Positions 8,256-16,277 of a stretch of DNA of 64,000 nt are shown piece after piece. The notes under the pieces are model-generated. The model did not search any database, had not been told where the DNA came from, and saw only the letters and a list, made by a program, of their open reading frames with translations. Source of the stretch: Nonomuraea harbinensis (GTDB lineage Bacteria; Actinomycetota; Actinomycetes; Streptosporangiales; Streptosporangiaceae). Made by a program: the position numbers and the translations under genes. Numbering within the stretch: position 1 is the first letter of the stretch; every line of letters starts with the position of its first letter. Where the stretch lies: positions 89,816 to 153,815 of the forward strand of contig NZ_JAHKRN010000017.1 in NCBI RefSeq assembly GCF_019396385.1, in the 5' to 3' direction.

Positions 8256-9626
8256 CTACAGGCGGTTCGCGGCGATCACATCGCGATACCACAGCGCGCT
8301 GTCCTTGAGGACCCTGGCCTGCGTCGCGTAGTCCACGTGCACGATGCCGAACCTGCGCCGGTAGCCCTCCGCCCACTCGAAGTTGTCGAGCAACGACCAG
8401 ACGAGATAGCCCCGGAGGTCGGCCCCCGCCTCGATGGCCCGGCCCACCTCGCGCAGGTGGCCGCGGAGGAAGGACACCCGGTCCGCGTCGTGGACCCTGC
8501 CGTCCTCCACCACGTCGTCGAAGGCCGCGCCGTTCTCGGTGACCATGAGGCCCACGTCCGGATAGTCCTTCGACAGCCGCACCAGCAGCCGCGACAGGCC
8601 GTCGGGCACGATCGGCCAGCCCATCGCGGTGACCGGCGCGTCGGCGGGGGCGAAGCGGATGTCCTCCGAACCCGGCCAGGCCGCGTCCGCCGGCAGCCCG
8701 GGCCCCGCCTCGACCACGCACGGGTTGTAGTAGTTGATCCCGATCAGGTCGATCGGCGCGTTGATCGCCTCCAGGTCGCCGTCCAGGATGTGGCCGGTGC
8801 CGCCGTTGCGCCCGGCGGCGGCCAGCACCTCCTCCGGGTAGCGGCCGTGGAGCGCGGGGTCCAGGAACTGCCGGGTCAGCAGCGCGTGGACCCGGTCGAC
8901 GGCCGCCGCGTCGGCCTCGTCCGGCACCGCCTCGTGGTCGTTCACCTGGGCCGGGGTGAGCACGGGGGAGGAGTTGACGACCAGCATGATGCTGGCCGCG
9001 CCCGCCTCCCGCAGCCGGGCCGCCGCAAGGCCGTGGCCCAGCAGCAGGTGGTGGGCCGAGCGCATGGCGGAGGCCGGGTCCTTGCGCCCGGGCGCGTGCA
9101 CGCCGTTGCCGTAGCCGAGGAAGGCCGCCACCCACGGCTCGTTCAGCGTCGCCCAGTTCTGTACGCGGTCGCCCAGCCGGTCGTGCACGACGGCCGCGTA
9201 CTCGGCGAAGCGGTGGGCGGTGTCGCGGTTCGCCCACCCGCCCCGGTCCTCCAGCGCCTGCGGGAGGTCCCAGTGGTAGAGCGTGAGGTACGGGGAGATC
9301 CCGGCCTCCAGCAGCTCGTCCACGAGCCTGTCGTAGAAGGCCAGCCCGCGCGGGTTCGCCGGCCCGCGCCCGTCGGGCTGGATGCGCGGCCAGGCCACCG
9401 AGAACCGGTAGGCGGCCAGGCCCAGCTCGCGCATGAGGGCGACGTCGTCGCGGTATCGGTGGTAGTGGTCGCAGGCGACGTCGCCGGTGTCGCCGTCGGC
9501 CACGTTGCCGGGGGCGTGGGAGAAGGTGTCCCAGATCGACTGGCCTCGCCCGTCCTCCTTGACCGCCCCCTCGATCTGATAGGAAGCCGTAGCGGCACCC
9601 CAGACGAAGTTTTCCGGGAAAATCAT
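8256..9626 (-). CDS. GH1 beta-glucosidase (BglC-like), cytoplasmic
   Basis: This 456-residue protein is a full-length GH1 TIM barrel. It starts MIFPENFVWGAATASYQIEG, contains the acid/base glutamate in TLNEPW (E163) and the nucleophile in VTENGA (E364), and has no signal peptide. It would hydrolyse imported cellobiose or other beta-glucosides in the cytoplasm. The ATG overlaps the stop of the upstream permease gene (ATGA), as in the rest of this operon. The same frame is open far upstream, but that part is the permease gene read in another frame. Confidence 0.92.
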   Translation of the reverse strand: MIFPENFVWGAATASYQIEGAVKEDGRGQSIWDTFSHAPGNVADGDTGDVACDHYHRYRDDVALMRELGLAAYRFSVAWPRIQPDGRGPANPRGLAFYDRLVDELLEAGISPYLTLYHWDLPQALEDRGGWANRDTAHRFAEYAAVVHDRLGDRVQNWATLNEPWVAAFLGYGNGVHAPGRKDPASAMRSAHHLLLGHGLAAARLREAGAASIMLVVNSSPVLTPAQVNDHEAVPDEADAAAVDRVHALLTRQFLDPALHGRYPEEVLAAAGRNGGTGHILDGDLEAINAPIDLIGINYYNPCVVEAGPGLPADAAWPGSEDIRFAPADAPVTAMGWPIVPDGLSRLLVRLSKDYPDVGLMVTENGAAFDDVVEDGRVHDADRVSFLRGHLREVGRAIEAGADLRGYLVWSLLDNFEWAEGYRRRFGIVHVDYATQARVLKDSALWYRDVIAANRL

Positions 9627-10426
9627 CCCTTGACCGCTCCTTGCATGATTCCGCCGATGATTTGCTTGCCGAACAGGGCGAAGACGATGACGAGCGGCAG
9701 GGTCCCCACCGCCGTGCCCGCCAGGCCCAGTACGTAGTCGTTGACGTATCCGCTGGCCAGCGTCGACAGCGCCACCTGGACCGTCGGGTTGTCCGGGGTG
9801 AGTACGACGAGCGGCCAGAAGTAGTCGTTCCAGGCCGACATGAACGTCAGCATGCCCAGCACGGCCGCCGCGGGCCGGGCGGCGGGCAGCACGACGTGCC
9901 AGAACAGCCCCCAGGTCGTGCAGCCGTCGACCCGCCCCGCCTCCAGCAGCTCCGTCGGCAGCGCCCTGCTCAGGTACTGCGTCATGAAGAACACGCCGAA
10001 GGCGTTGACCAGCGCCGGCACGATCAGCGCGTAGTTGGTGCCGGTCCACTCCAGCTTGATCATGAGCATGTAGAGCGGGATGATGCCGAGCTGGGCCGGC
10101 ACCATCATGGTCGCGACCGTGATCACGAGCATGATGTTCTTGCCCCTGAAGCGCAGCTTGGCGAAGGCGAACCCGGCCAGCGTCGAGAAGAACATCACCG
10201 CGATCGAGATCGACCCGGCCACGATGAACGAGTTGAGCAGCGCCAGCCCGAACGGCACCGTGTCGAAGACCCGGGCCACGTTGGCGAAGAAGTTGCCGCC
10301 GGGCAGCAGCGGCGGCGGCACCTGGGCCAGCGCCGAGTTGTGCCGGGAGGCCACCACCACGCTGTAGTAGAGCGGGAACGCGGAGAAGAACGCCACCGCC
10401 GTCAGCGTCAGATAGCGCAGCTTCAT
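9623..10426 (-). CDS. CUT1 sugar ABC permease (MalG/CebG-like)
   Basis: The protein of 267 residues starts MKLRYLTLTAVAF and has six predicted membrane helices with the EAA loop (ELLEAGRVDGCTTWGLFWHVVLP, about residues 155-177) that contacts the ATPase. It pairs with the permease encoded just upstream (ATGA overlap). No ATPase gene lies in the operon. Streptomyces cellobiose importers use the shared ATPase MsiK, so the same is likely here. Confidence 0.88.
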   Translation of the reverse strand: MKLRYLTLTAVAFFSAFPLYYSVVVASRHNSALAQVPPPLLPGGNFFANVARVFDTVPFGLALLNSFIVAGSISIAVMFFSTLAGFAFAKLRFRGKNIMLVITVATMMVPAQLGIIPLYMLMIKLEWTGTNYALIVPALVNAFGVFFMTQYLSRALPTELLEAGRVDGCTTWGLFWHVVLPAARPAAAVLGMLTFMSAWNDYFWPLVVLTPDNPTVQVALSTLASGYVNDYVLGLAGTAVGTLPLVIVFALFGKQIIGGIMQGAVKG

Positions 10427-11379
10427 ATCACTCCGCCCTTCACGCGCCTGGTCACCAGGTAGTTGATGCCGGCGACGACCACGACGAACAGGAACATCAC
10501 CCACGAGGCCGCCGAGGCGTAGCCGAAGTCGAACTTGGTGAACCCGTGCTCGTAGACGTAGAGCGCCAGCGTCTGGAACTGCCGGTCGGGCCCGCCCGTG
10601 ACGAGGCCGCCCCCGCCGCCGCTGCTGGTGCCGAAGAGCAGCGGCTCGGCGATGACCTGCATGGCGCCGATGGTCGAGACGATGACCACGAAGATGATCG
10701 TCGGCCGGATCATCGGCACGGTGATCCTGACCAGTTGCTTGAGGTTGCTCGCCCCGTCCAGGGTCGCGGCCTCGTACAGCTCGCGCGGCACGGCCTGCAT
10801 GGCGGCCAGGAAGATGAGCGCGTTGTAGCCCGTCCACCGCCACATGATCATCACCGAGAGCGCGAGGTGCGAGGTCGCGGTGCCGGCGGCCCAGTCGATC
10901 TGGCCCACGCCGAACCACGACAGCACCCAGTTGATCAGGCCGAAGTCCCGCCCGAACAGCTGGCTGAAGATGACCACCACGGCCACGACGCTGGTGACGT
11001 TGGGCACCAGCAGCGAGACCCGGAAGAGGGTCTGGAAGCGCAGCCGCCTGTTCAGCAGGTGCGCCAGCCAGATGGCCAGCACGAGCTGCGGCGCGGTCGA
11101 CAGGATGCCGATCGACAGCGTGTTGAAGGTGGCGTTCCAGAAGTAGTCGTCGGCCAGCAGCGTCCCGTAGTTCCGCATCCCGACGAAGGTCTGCTCCTCG
11201 TCCAGGAGCGTCCACTCGTGCAGGCTGACCCAGGCCGTGTAGGCGAGCGGGAACAGGCCGAACGCGGCGAACAGCAGGAAGAAGGGCGCCACGTAGGCGT
11301 ACGGCGACACCCTCGTGTCGAGGGTGTGCCGCACACTGGTCCTACGCCTCCGCCCTACAGCGAGAGGGAGGGTGCTCAT
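10423..11379 (-). CDS. CUT1 sugar ABC permease (MalF/CebF-like)
   Basis: This is a 318-residue inner-membrane permease with an Arg-rich cytoplasmic N-terminus, a first helix at YVAPFFLLFAAFGLFPLAYTA and an EAA loop (ELYEAATLDGASNLKQLVRITVP). The ATG at MSTLPLAVG overlaps the stop of the binding-protein gene by ATGA, so I preferred it to an in-frame ATG 12 codons upstream. A poly-Gly loop (SSGGGGGLVTGG) lies before the last helices. It forms the channel with the downstream MalG-like permease. Confidence 0.88.
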   Translation of the reverse strand: MSTLPLAVGRRRRTSVRHTLDTRVSPYAYVAPFFLLFAAFGLFPLAYTAWVSLHEWTLLDEEQTFVGMRNYGTLLADDYFWNATFNTLSIGILSTAPQLVLAIWLAHLLNRRLRFQTLFRVSLLVPNVTSVVAVVVIFSQLFGRDFGLINWVLSWFGVGQIDWAAGTATSHLALSVMIMWRWTGYNALIFLAAMQAVPRELYEAATLDGASNLKQLVRITVPMIRPTIIFVVIVSTIGAMQVIAEPLLFGTSSGGGGGLVTGGPDRQFQTLALYVYEHGFTKFDFGYASAASWVMFLFVVVVAGINYLVTRRVKGGVI

Positions 11380-12677
11380 TTGATCTTCTTGACGTCCTCG
11401 AGCACCTGCGCCCACGCCTCGTCCGGGGTCTGCTTGCCCTGCTCGACCCGGCCCAGGCCGTTGCCGATGGCGACCCGCACGTCGGCCTCCTTCGGGCCGA
11501 GGTGCTGCGGCTTCAGCGCCTTGGCGGCCTCGGAGTAGATCTTGCCGATCGGGGCGTCACCGAAGAACGGCTTGGTGAACGACTGGATCGACGGGTCGTC
11601 GTACAGGGCGGGGATGGACGGGAAGGTGCCCTCCTCCTTGAAGACCTTGGCCTGGTTCTCCTTGGAGGTCAGGAAGTCGATCAGCTCGGCGGCCTCCTTC
11701 GGGTGCTTGCTCTGCGCGGGCACCATCAGGTGGGAGCCGCCGCTGTTGCCGGAGCCGCCGGGCACGGTGGCGATGTCCCACTTGCCGGAGGCGTCCTGGG
11801 CCTGCTCCTGGATGAAGCCGGTCATCCAGGCCGGGCAGATGATGGTGGCGAACGAGCCCTTGGCGAAGCCGGTGTTCCACGGCGGCGAGAAGGCCGCGAG
11901 CTTGGCGGTCAGGCCCTCGGTGGTGATCTGGTTGGACAGGTCCCAGGCCCTCTTCACGTCCGGGTTGGAGTCCACGATGATCGTGTCCTGCGCGTCGTAG
12001 AGCCCGACGGGCGCCTGGTTCACCATGGCGCGGAAGATCTCACCGGGGGAGTCGACGAACTTGGCGCCCTCCACGTTCGCGGCGGCGAACTTCTTGCCGG
12101 TGGCGATGTAGTCGTCCCACGTCGGCCAGAGCTGCCCGACCTCCTCCCGGTCCTCGGGCAGCCCGGCCTTCTTGAACAGGTCCTTGCGGTAGCACATGGC
12201 CAGGCCGCCGACGTCGGTGCCGAGGCCGAGCAGCTGCCCGCCGTCCTTGCTGAGGCCCTGCTGCCACTTCCAGTCGAGGTACTCCGGCTGCCGCTTGTCG
12301 AGCCCGAACTGCTTGAGGTCGGTGAACTTCTGCGGCTGCGCGGTGAAGGTGCTGATGTAGCCCACCTCGACGCCCTCGATGTCGGCGGCGCCTGCGTTCG
12401 TGGCCAGCCGCTTGACGAGGTTGTTGTGGTGGTCGTTGAACTGGGTGACGTTCTCGACGATCTCGACGTTCGGGTGGGTCTTCTTGTACTCCTCGTAGAG
12501 CGGCTTGAAGCCGAAGTCGCCGAAGAGGTTGACGGTCAGCTTGATCTTCTCCGCGGGCGCGGCGTCGGCGCCCGCGGTGTCGCCGCCGCCACCCCCGCCG
12601 CCACCGCACGCGGTGGCGAGGCCGAGCAGGGACGCGGTGATCAAGGGTACGGCGATGCGCCGGAAACGAGGAGCCAT
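11376..12677 (-). CDS. Sugar-binding lipoprotein of CUT1 ABC transporter (CebE-like)
   Basis: The 433-residue protein is the first gene of the operon. It has a signal peptide with a lipobox at LATAC (Cys24) followed by a Gly-rich linker, then a family 1 extracellular solute-binding fold (KIKLTVNLFGDFGF at the start, the KDLFKKAGLPED hinge segment mid-protein). It should capture the oligosaccharide at the cell surface for the two permeases. Its ribosome binding site is GGAGGG, and the LacI-type operator lies 39-50 bases upstream of the ATG. Together the gene order binding protein, two permeases, GH1 enzyme and LacI regulator is that of the ceb locus. Confidence 0.88.
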   Translation of the reverse strand: MAPRFRRIAVPLITASLLGLATACGGGGGGGGDTAGADAAPAEKIKLTVNLFGDFGFKPLYEEYKKTHPNVEIVENVTQFNDHHNNLVKRLATNAGAADIEGVEVGYISTFTAQPQKFTDLKQFGLDKRQPEYLDWKWQQGLSKDGGQLLGLGTDVGGLAMCYRKDLFKKAGLPEDREEVGQLWPTWDDYIATGKKFAAANVEGAKFVDSPGEIFRAMVNQAPVGLYDAQDTIIVDSNPDVKRAWDLSNQITTEGLTAKLAAFSPPWNTGFAKGSFATIICPAWMTGFIQEQAQDASGKWDIATVPGGSGNSGGSHLMVPAQSKHPKEAAELIDFLTSKENQAKVFKEEGTFPSIPALYDDPSIQSFTKPFFGDAPIGKIYSEAAKALKPQHLGPKEADVRVAIGNGLGRVEQGKQTPDEAWAQVLEDVKKIK

Positions 12678-12715
12678 GGAGCCCTCCGGGACTGGGAGCC
12701 ATAGGGGAGTGGTGA

Positions 12716-12727
12716 GAGAGCGCTCTC
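12716..12727. promoter_or_regulatory. LacI-type operator of the beta-glucoside operon
   Basis: GAGAGCGCTCTC is a perfect 12-bp palindrome, 39-50 bases upstream of the binding-protein ATG. Its core GAGCGCTC equals that of the CebR operator (TGGGAGCGCTCCCA) known from Streptomyces. It is the natural target for the LacI-family repressor encoded at the end of the same operon. Confidence 0.8.
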
Positions 12728-12944
12728 CGAAAACTTTCAGACAGATCCATGCGGGCTGTCAACGGCTGCGGAGTAACGATCGCCGTTACCGAGAGAGCGA
12801 TCTCAGGGCTGGTGGACGGTGCTCGGCCGATCTTCGTGATTTACTGGACCTCATCGGCCTGTCGCCTGATCGGCGGCCGGACGCCCACCTTCTCCCAGGC
12901 GTGACGTCAGTGTGCCGCCGGCGGGCGGGCGCCGGACTCGTTAA

Positions 12945-12958
12945 TAAGCACGCGCTCA
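12945..12958. promoter_or_regulatory. Putative TetR operator, site 1 (upstream of tetR)
   Basis: TAAGCACGCGCTCA fits TRAGCR-NN-YGCTYA exactly. It is 60 bases upstream of the TetR start, a position suited to autoregulation. Further copies lie in other promoter regions up to 29.5 kb. Confidence 0.6.
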
Positions 12959-13018
12959 CATTATCTGAAGTACGATGACAGCGGCATCGCCGTCGGGCAA
13001 CGCTCGGATTGAGGAGTC

Positions 13019-13648
13019 ATGGGCCAGAAGACCAAGAGTGCGGGCCGCCCACGTCGCAGCAACGTGCGCGGGGAGAACACCCGGGCGCGGTTGATCGACG
13101 CGGCACTTGAGTCCTTCTCCACGCGGAGCTTCCACGGCACCGGGACGCGCGACATCGCGGAGGCGGCCGGCATGAGCCAGGCGGCGATGTACGTCCACTA
13201 TCCGACGAAGGAAGACCTGCTCTACCAGATCTCCTATGACGGCCATCTGGAGATCGAGGGCGTCGTGCTCGACGCCGTGGCCCGCGGCTCCTCGCCCAAG
13301 GAGCAGCTCGCCGAGGTGATGTACGACTTCACCGTGTGGCACGCGCGCTCGCACACCCGGGCCCGCGTCATCAACTACGAGCTGGGCGGGCTGACCCCCG
13401 AGCACCGGGAGGAGATCGCCACGTTCCGTCGCAGGCTGGAGGCCACGATGCGGCGGATCCTGGTGGCGGGCGTGGAGGAGGGCGGCTTCCTCGTGCCGGA
13501 TCCGTCCATGACCGCGCTGGCGCTGCTGTCGCTGGGGATCGACGTCTCGCGGTGGTACCGCGACAACGGCCGGTGGACGCCCGAGGACATCGGGGAGCGG
13601 TACCGGTACCTGGCCCTGCGGATCGCGCTCGGGTTGCCACAAAAATAA
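13019..13648 (+). CDS. TetR-family regulator of the catabolic cluster
   Basis: The 209-residue protein has an Arg-rich N-terminal arm, a TetR helix-turn-helix at about residues 20-65 (TRDIAEAAGMSQAAMYVHYPTK, here with the recognition helix QAAMYVHY), and a C-terminal ligand domain ending in a DVSRWYRDNGRWTPEDIG segment. That segment is typical of actinobacterial TetRs that sense acyl-CoA thioesters (KstR2/FadR-like group, by recollection). It is the only regulator gene between 12.9 and 30.5 kb, and an inverted repeat lies both before and after it. GAGGAG sits just before the ATG. I infer that it represses the surrounding operons and is released by a pathway CoA ester. Confidence 0.85.
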   Translation: MGQKTKSAGRPRRSNVRGENTRARLIDAALESFSTRSFHGTGTRDIAEAAGMSQAAMYVHYPTKEDLLYQISYDGHLEIEGVVLDAVARGSSPKEQLAEVMYDFTVWHARSHTRARVINYELGGLTPEHREEIATFRRRLEATMRRILVAGVEEGGFLVPDPSMTALALLSLGIDVSRWYRDNGRWTPEDIGERYRYLALRIALGLPQK

Positions 13649-13659
13649 GCAATCGATCG
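13646..13659. promoter_or_regulatory. Putative TetR operator, site 2 (weak)
   Basis: TAAGCAATCGATCG begins in the TetR stop codon. It keeps the left half-site TAAGCA and differs from the consensus at two positions on the right. The overlapping 20-base stretch 13647-13666 is also an imperfect palindrome with 8 of 10 positions pairing. It lies 80-95 bases upstream of the ligase ATG. Confidence 0.4.
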
Positions 13660-13740
13660 TTTACTTGCGCATCCGATTACGGCAAAGTGGTGCCGCGGGT
13701 GCGGCGAGCGTCGCACCTTGAGGGGTTCCAGGAGGGACAG

Positions 13741-15306
13741 ATGGCCAACCTCGCCGTGATGCTCGAAGGCGCCGCCGCCACTCACCCCGACCGCGTGGCG
13801 GTCATCCAGGGTGATTCAGAACTCTCGTACCGGGACGTGGACGCGGCCGCGCGGAGAGTCGCCGGCGTGCTGGTCTCGGCGGGGATCCGTCCCGGTGACA
13901 GGGTGGCGTTCTCATGCCCCAACGTCGCGGAGTTCCCGATCGTCTACTACGGCATCCTCAAGGCGGGCGCCGCCGTCGTACCGCTGAACGTGCTGCTGCG
14001 CGGCCGTGAGATCGCCTATCATCTCGCCGACTCCCGGGCCAAGGTCTACATCGCCCATCGCGGCACCGCGGCGCTCCCCATCGGCGAGGAAGCCCTGGAA
14101 GGATTCCGGGCCACCGAGAGCTGCGAGCGGCTCTTCCTGGTCGGCGCCGAGCCCGGGGCCGTCCCCGAGGGCGCCGACCGGCTTGAGGACGCGATGGCCG
14201 ACGTCCGCGACGTGTTCGACACGGTCGAGGTGGACGACGAGGAGACCGCCGTGGTCCTCTACACCTCCGGCACGACCGGTCAGCCCAAAGGGGCCGAGCT
14301 CCGCCACAGGAACATGCGTGACAACGCGTACTCGGTCTCCAAGGTGTTCGCGTGCGACGCCGCGCGTCCCGACACGTACCTGGCCGTGCTTCCGCTCTAC
14401 CACAGCTACGGGCAGACCGTCGTGCAGAACATCGGGTTCGCCTTCGGCGGCACCATCGTCATGCTGCCGCGGTTCGACGCGCAGGAGGCGCTGGAGCTGA
14501 TGCGGCGCCACCGGGTCACGTTCTTCTCCGGCGTGCCGACCATGTACTGGGGGCTGATGGCGGCGGCGAACGAGTCCGTCGACGTGGCGCAGGTCGCCCG
14601 TGATCTACGCGTCGCCAACTGCGGCGGCGCGCCGCTCCCGGTCGAGATGCACCGGCGTTTCGAAGAGCGGTTCGGCGTGACCATCCTCGAAGGCTACGGA
14701 CTGTCGGAGACCTCGCCGGTGGCTTCGTTCAACCCCTTCGGGCGCGAGCCGAAGGTCGGGTCCATCGGCGTGCCGATCCCGGACGTCGAGATGAAGCTGA
14801 TCGGCGACGACTGGTCGGACGTCGATCCTTCGCCGGGCACGGTGGGGGAGATCGCGATCAGGGGCCACAACGTCATGAAGGGCTACTTCGGGCGGCCGGA
14901 GGCCACCCGCGCCGTCATCAGGGACGGGTGGTTCCGCACCGGCGACCTCGCGCGCAGGGACGAGGACGGCTACTACTTCATCGTCGACCGGTCCAAGGAC
15001 CTCATCATCCGAGGGGGCTACAACGTCTATCCCCGTGAGGTGGAAGAGCTCCTCATCCAGCATCCCCGCGTGTCCCTGGCGGCGGTCGTCGGCGTCCCCC
15101 ACGAGGCGCTGGGCGAGGAGGTCATCGCGGTGGTGGTCCGCGAACCCGGGGCGGACGTCACGGAGGAGGAGCTCGTCGCCTGGGGGAAGGAGCGGCTGGC
15201 CGCCTACAAGTACCCCCGTCAGGTGCGCTTCGTGACGGAGATGCCGCTGACCTCGACCGGCAAGATCCTCAAGCGGGAGCTGAAGGAGATGATGGCCGGC
15301 GCCTGA
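13741..15306 (+). CDS. Acyl-CoA synthetase (AMP-forming ligase)
   Basis: The ATG preceded by GGAGGGACAG gives 521 residues. The adenylate-forming superfamily signature YTSGTTGQPKG is at about residues 174-184; further motifs are EGYGLSETSP, the GWFRTGDLAR hinge region, and RGGYNVYPREVEE leading to the C-terminal lysine motif STGKILKREL. It converts a carboxylic acid, ATP and CoA to an acyl-CoA. Similar enzymes take medium/long-chain or aromatic acids. It sits directly downstream of the TetR gene with a possible operator between, and would supply the CoA ester that the acyl-CoA dehydrogenase (26576-27721) uses. Confidence 0.88.
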   Translation: MANLAVMLEGAAATHPDRVAVIQGDSELSYRDVDAAARRVAGVLVSAGIRPGDRVAFSCPNVAEFPIVYYGILKAGAAVVPLNVLLRGREIAYHLADSRAKVYIAHRGTAALPIGEEALEGFRATESCERLFLVGAEPGAVPEGADRLEDAMADVRDVFDTVEVDDEETAVVLYTSGTTGQPKGAELRHRNMRDNAYSVSKVFACDAARPDTYLAVLPLYHSYGQTVVQNIGFAFGGTIVMLPRFDAQEALELMRRHRVTFFSGVPTMYWGLMAAANESVDVAQVARDLRVANCGGAPLPVEMHRRFEERFGVTILEGYGLSETSPVASFNPFGREPKVGSIGVPIPDVEMKLIGDDWSDVDPSPGTVGEIAIRGHNVMKGYFGRPEATRAVIRDGWFRTGDLARRDEDGYYFIVDRSKDLIIRGGYNVYPREVEELLIQHPRVSLAAVVGVPHEALGEEVIAVVVREPGADVTEEELVAWGKERLAAYKYPRQVRFVTEMPLTSTGKILKRELKEMMAGA

Positions 15307-15312
15307 GACGCC

Positions 15313-15348
15313 GCAAGGGCCGCGCGGGCGGAACCGCGCGGCCCTTGC
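15313..15348. terminator. Bidirectional hairpin terminator
   Basis: A perfect 15-bp stem (15313-15327 with 15334-15348) with a 6-base loop starts 7 bases after the ligase stop and lies before the stop of the convergent esterase gene. There is no T-run, as is common in actinobacteria. Confidence 0.8.
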
Positions 15349-15365
15349 CGTCCGTTCGGCGGGCT

Positions 15366-16277
15366 CTACCGGGGGCGCCGCGCCGGCAGTCCTTCGGCCA
15401 GCGCGCTGCCCGCCTCCTCCAGGTACGTCTGACAGGCCGGCACGGCGGGCGCGAGCCCGATCACGGGGTGGATCTGGCCCCGGGCCTCGATGACCACCGT
15501 CTCGACCCCGGCGTCGCGGAGCCGGTCGGCGAGGGCGAGCCCTTCGTCGCGGAGCGGGTCGTACTCGGCGACCATGAGCACCGTGCGTGGCAGCCCGGTC
15601 AGATCGGCGACCGCCGGGTCGGGCGCTCCCGAGGCGTGCTCGTCCTCGGGGCCGAGGTAGAGATCCCACATCCAGGCCATCTGGGAACGGCGCGGAATGT
15701 GGTCGTCGCCCATGGCCCGCCAGGACGGCGAGTCCATCCGCCGGTCGACCGGGGGGCAGGCGAGGAACAGCCCGGACAGCTCGGCGCCGGTCTGGAGAGC
15801 GGCGCCGAGCACGACGTGCGCGCCCGAGCTCTCACCCGCGAGCAGGAGCCGCCCCGCGTCCACGCCGTGCTCGCCGGCGGCGGACGGAAGCCAGCGCAGC
15901 ACCTCCAGCACGTCCTGCACCGCTGCCGGATGCGGATACTCCGGGGCGAGGCGGTACTCGACGGACAGCACGGCGCACCCGGTCGCCAGCGCCAGCCGGC
16001 GGCACGTCTCGTCGGCGGAACCGACGCTGCCGAGTATCCAGCCACCGCCGTGCGCGAAGACGACGACGGGCGGCGTGCCCTCGGCGGCAGGCCGGTAGAG
16101 CCGCACCGGCACACCGCCGGCCGGCCGGGTGGCCAGGTCGACGACGCCGGCCACGGGGGTCACCACCGGCCGTGGCCGGGAGGCCATGACGCTCCGCGCC
16201 TTCTCCAGGCCGACCTGGTCGAGCGGCGGGGCCGCGTTCGTCGCGTCGAGGATCGCCCGGGCGGCAGGGTCGATCAT
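15366..16277 (-). CDS. Alpha/beta hydrolase, hormone-sensitive-lipase family esterase
   Basis: This 303-residue cytoplasmic esterase has the oxyanion motif HGGGW at residues 76-80, the nucleophile in GESSG (Ser150), an aspartate in AEYDPLRDEG (about residue 245) and a C-terminal histidine in GQIHPVIG (about residue 272): the complete HSL-type triad. Its ATG overlaps the stop of the upstream LLM gene (ATGA), so the two are translationally coupled. In the pathway I infer, it cleaves an ester made by the oxygenase. The actual ester is unknown. Confidence 0.88.
   Translation of the reverse strand: MIDPAARAILDATNAAPPLDQVGLEKARSVMASRPRPVVTPVAGVVDLATRPAGGVPVRLYRPAAEGTPPVVVFAHGGGWILGSVGSADETCRRLALATGCAVLSVEYRLAPEYPHPAAVQDVLEVLRWLPSAAGEHGVDAGRLLLAGESSGAHVVLGAALQTGAELSGLFLACPPVDRRMDSPSWRAMGDDHIPRRSQMAWMWDLYLGPEDEHASGAPDPAVADLTGLPRTVLMVAEYDPLRDEGLALADRLRDAGVETVVIEARGQIHPVIGLAPAVPACQTYLEEAGSALAEGLPARRPR

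Larger units (their letters stand above)
12678..13018. other. Divergent intergenic region between the beta-glucoside operon and the TetR gene
   Basis: This 341-base gap separates two divergent transcription units. It holds the LacI-type operator on the left and the TetR-type operator (12945-12958) on the right. I see no coding segment in between. A possible -10 element TACGAT at 12971-12976 could serve the TetR gene. Confidence 0.5.

Noticed and set aside
6693..9737. Open frame of 1014 codons on the plus strand
   Set aside because: It lies opposite the PLD, LacI and GH1 genes, and its translation is His/Arg/Gly/Val-rich without family motifs. It is a high-GC shadow frame.
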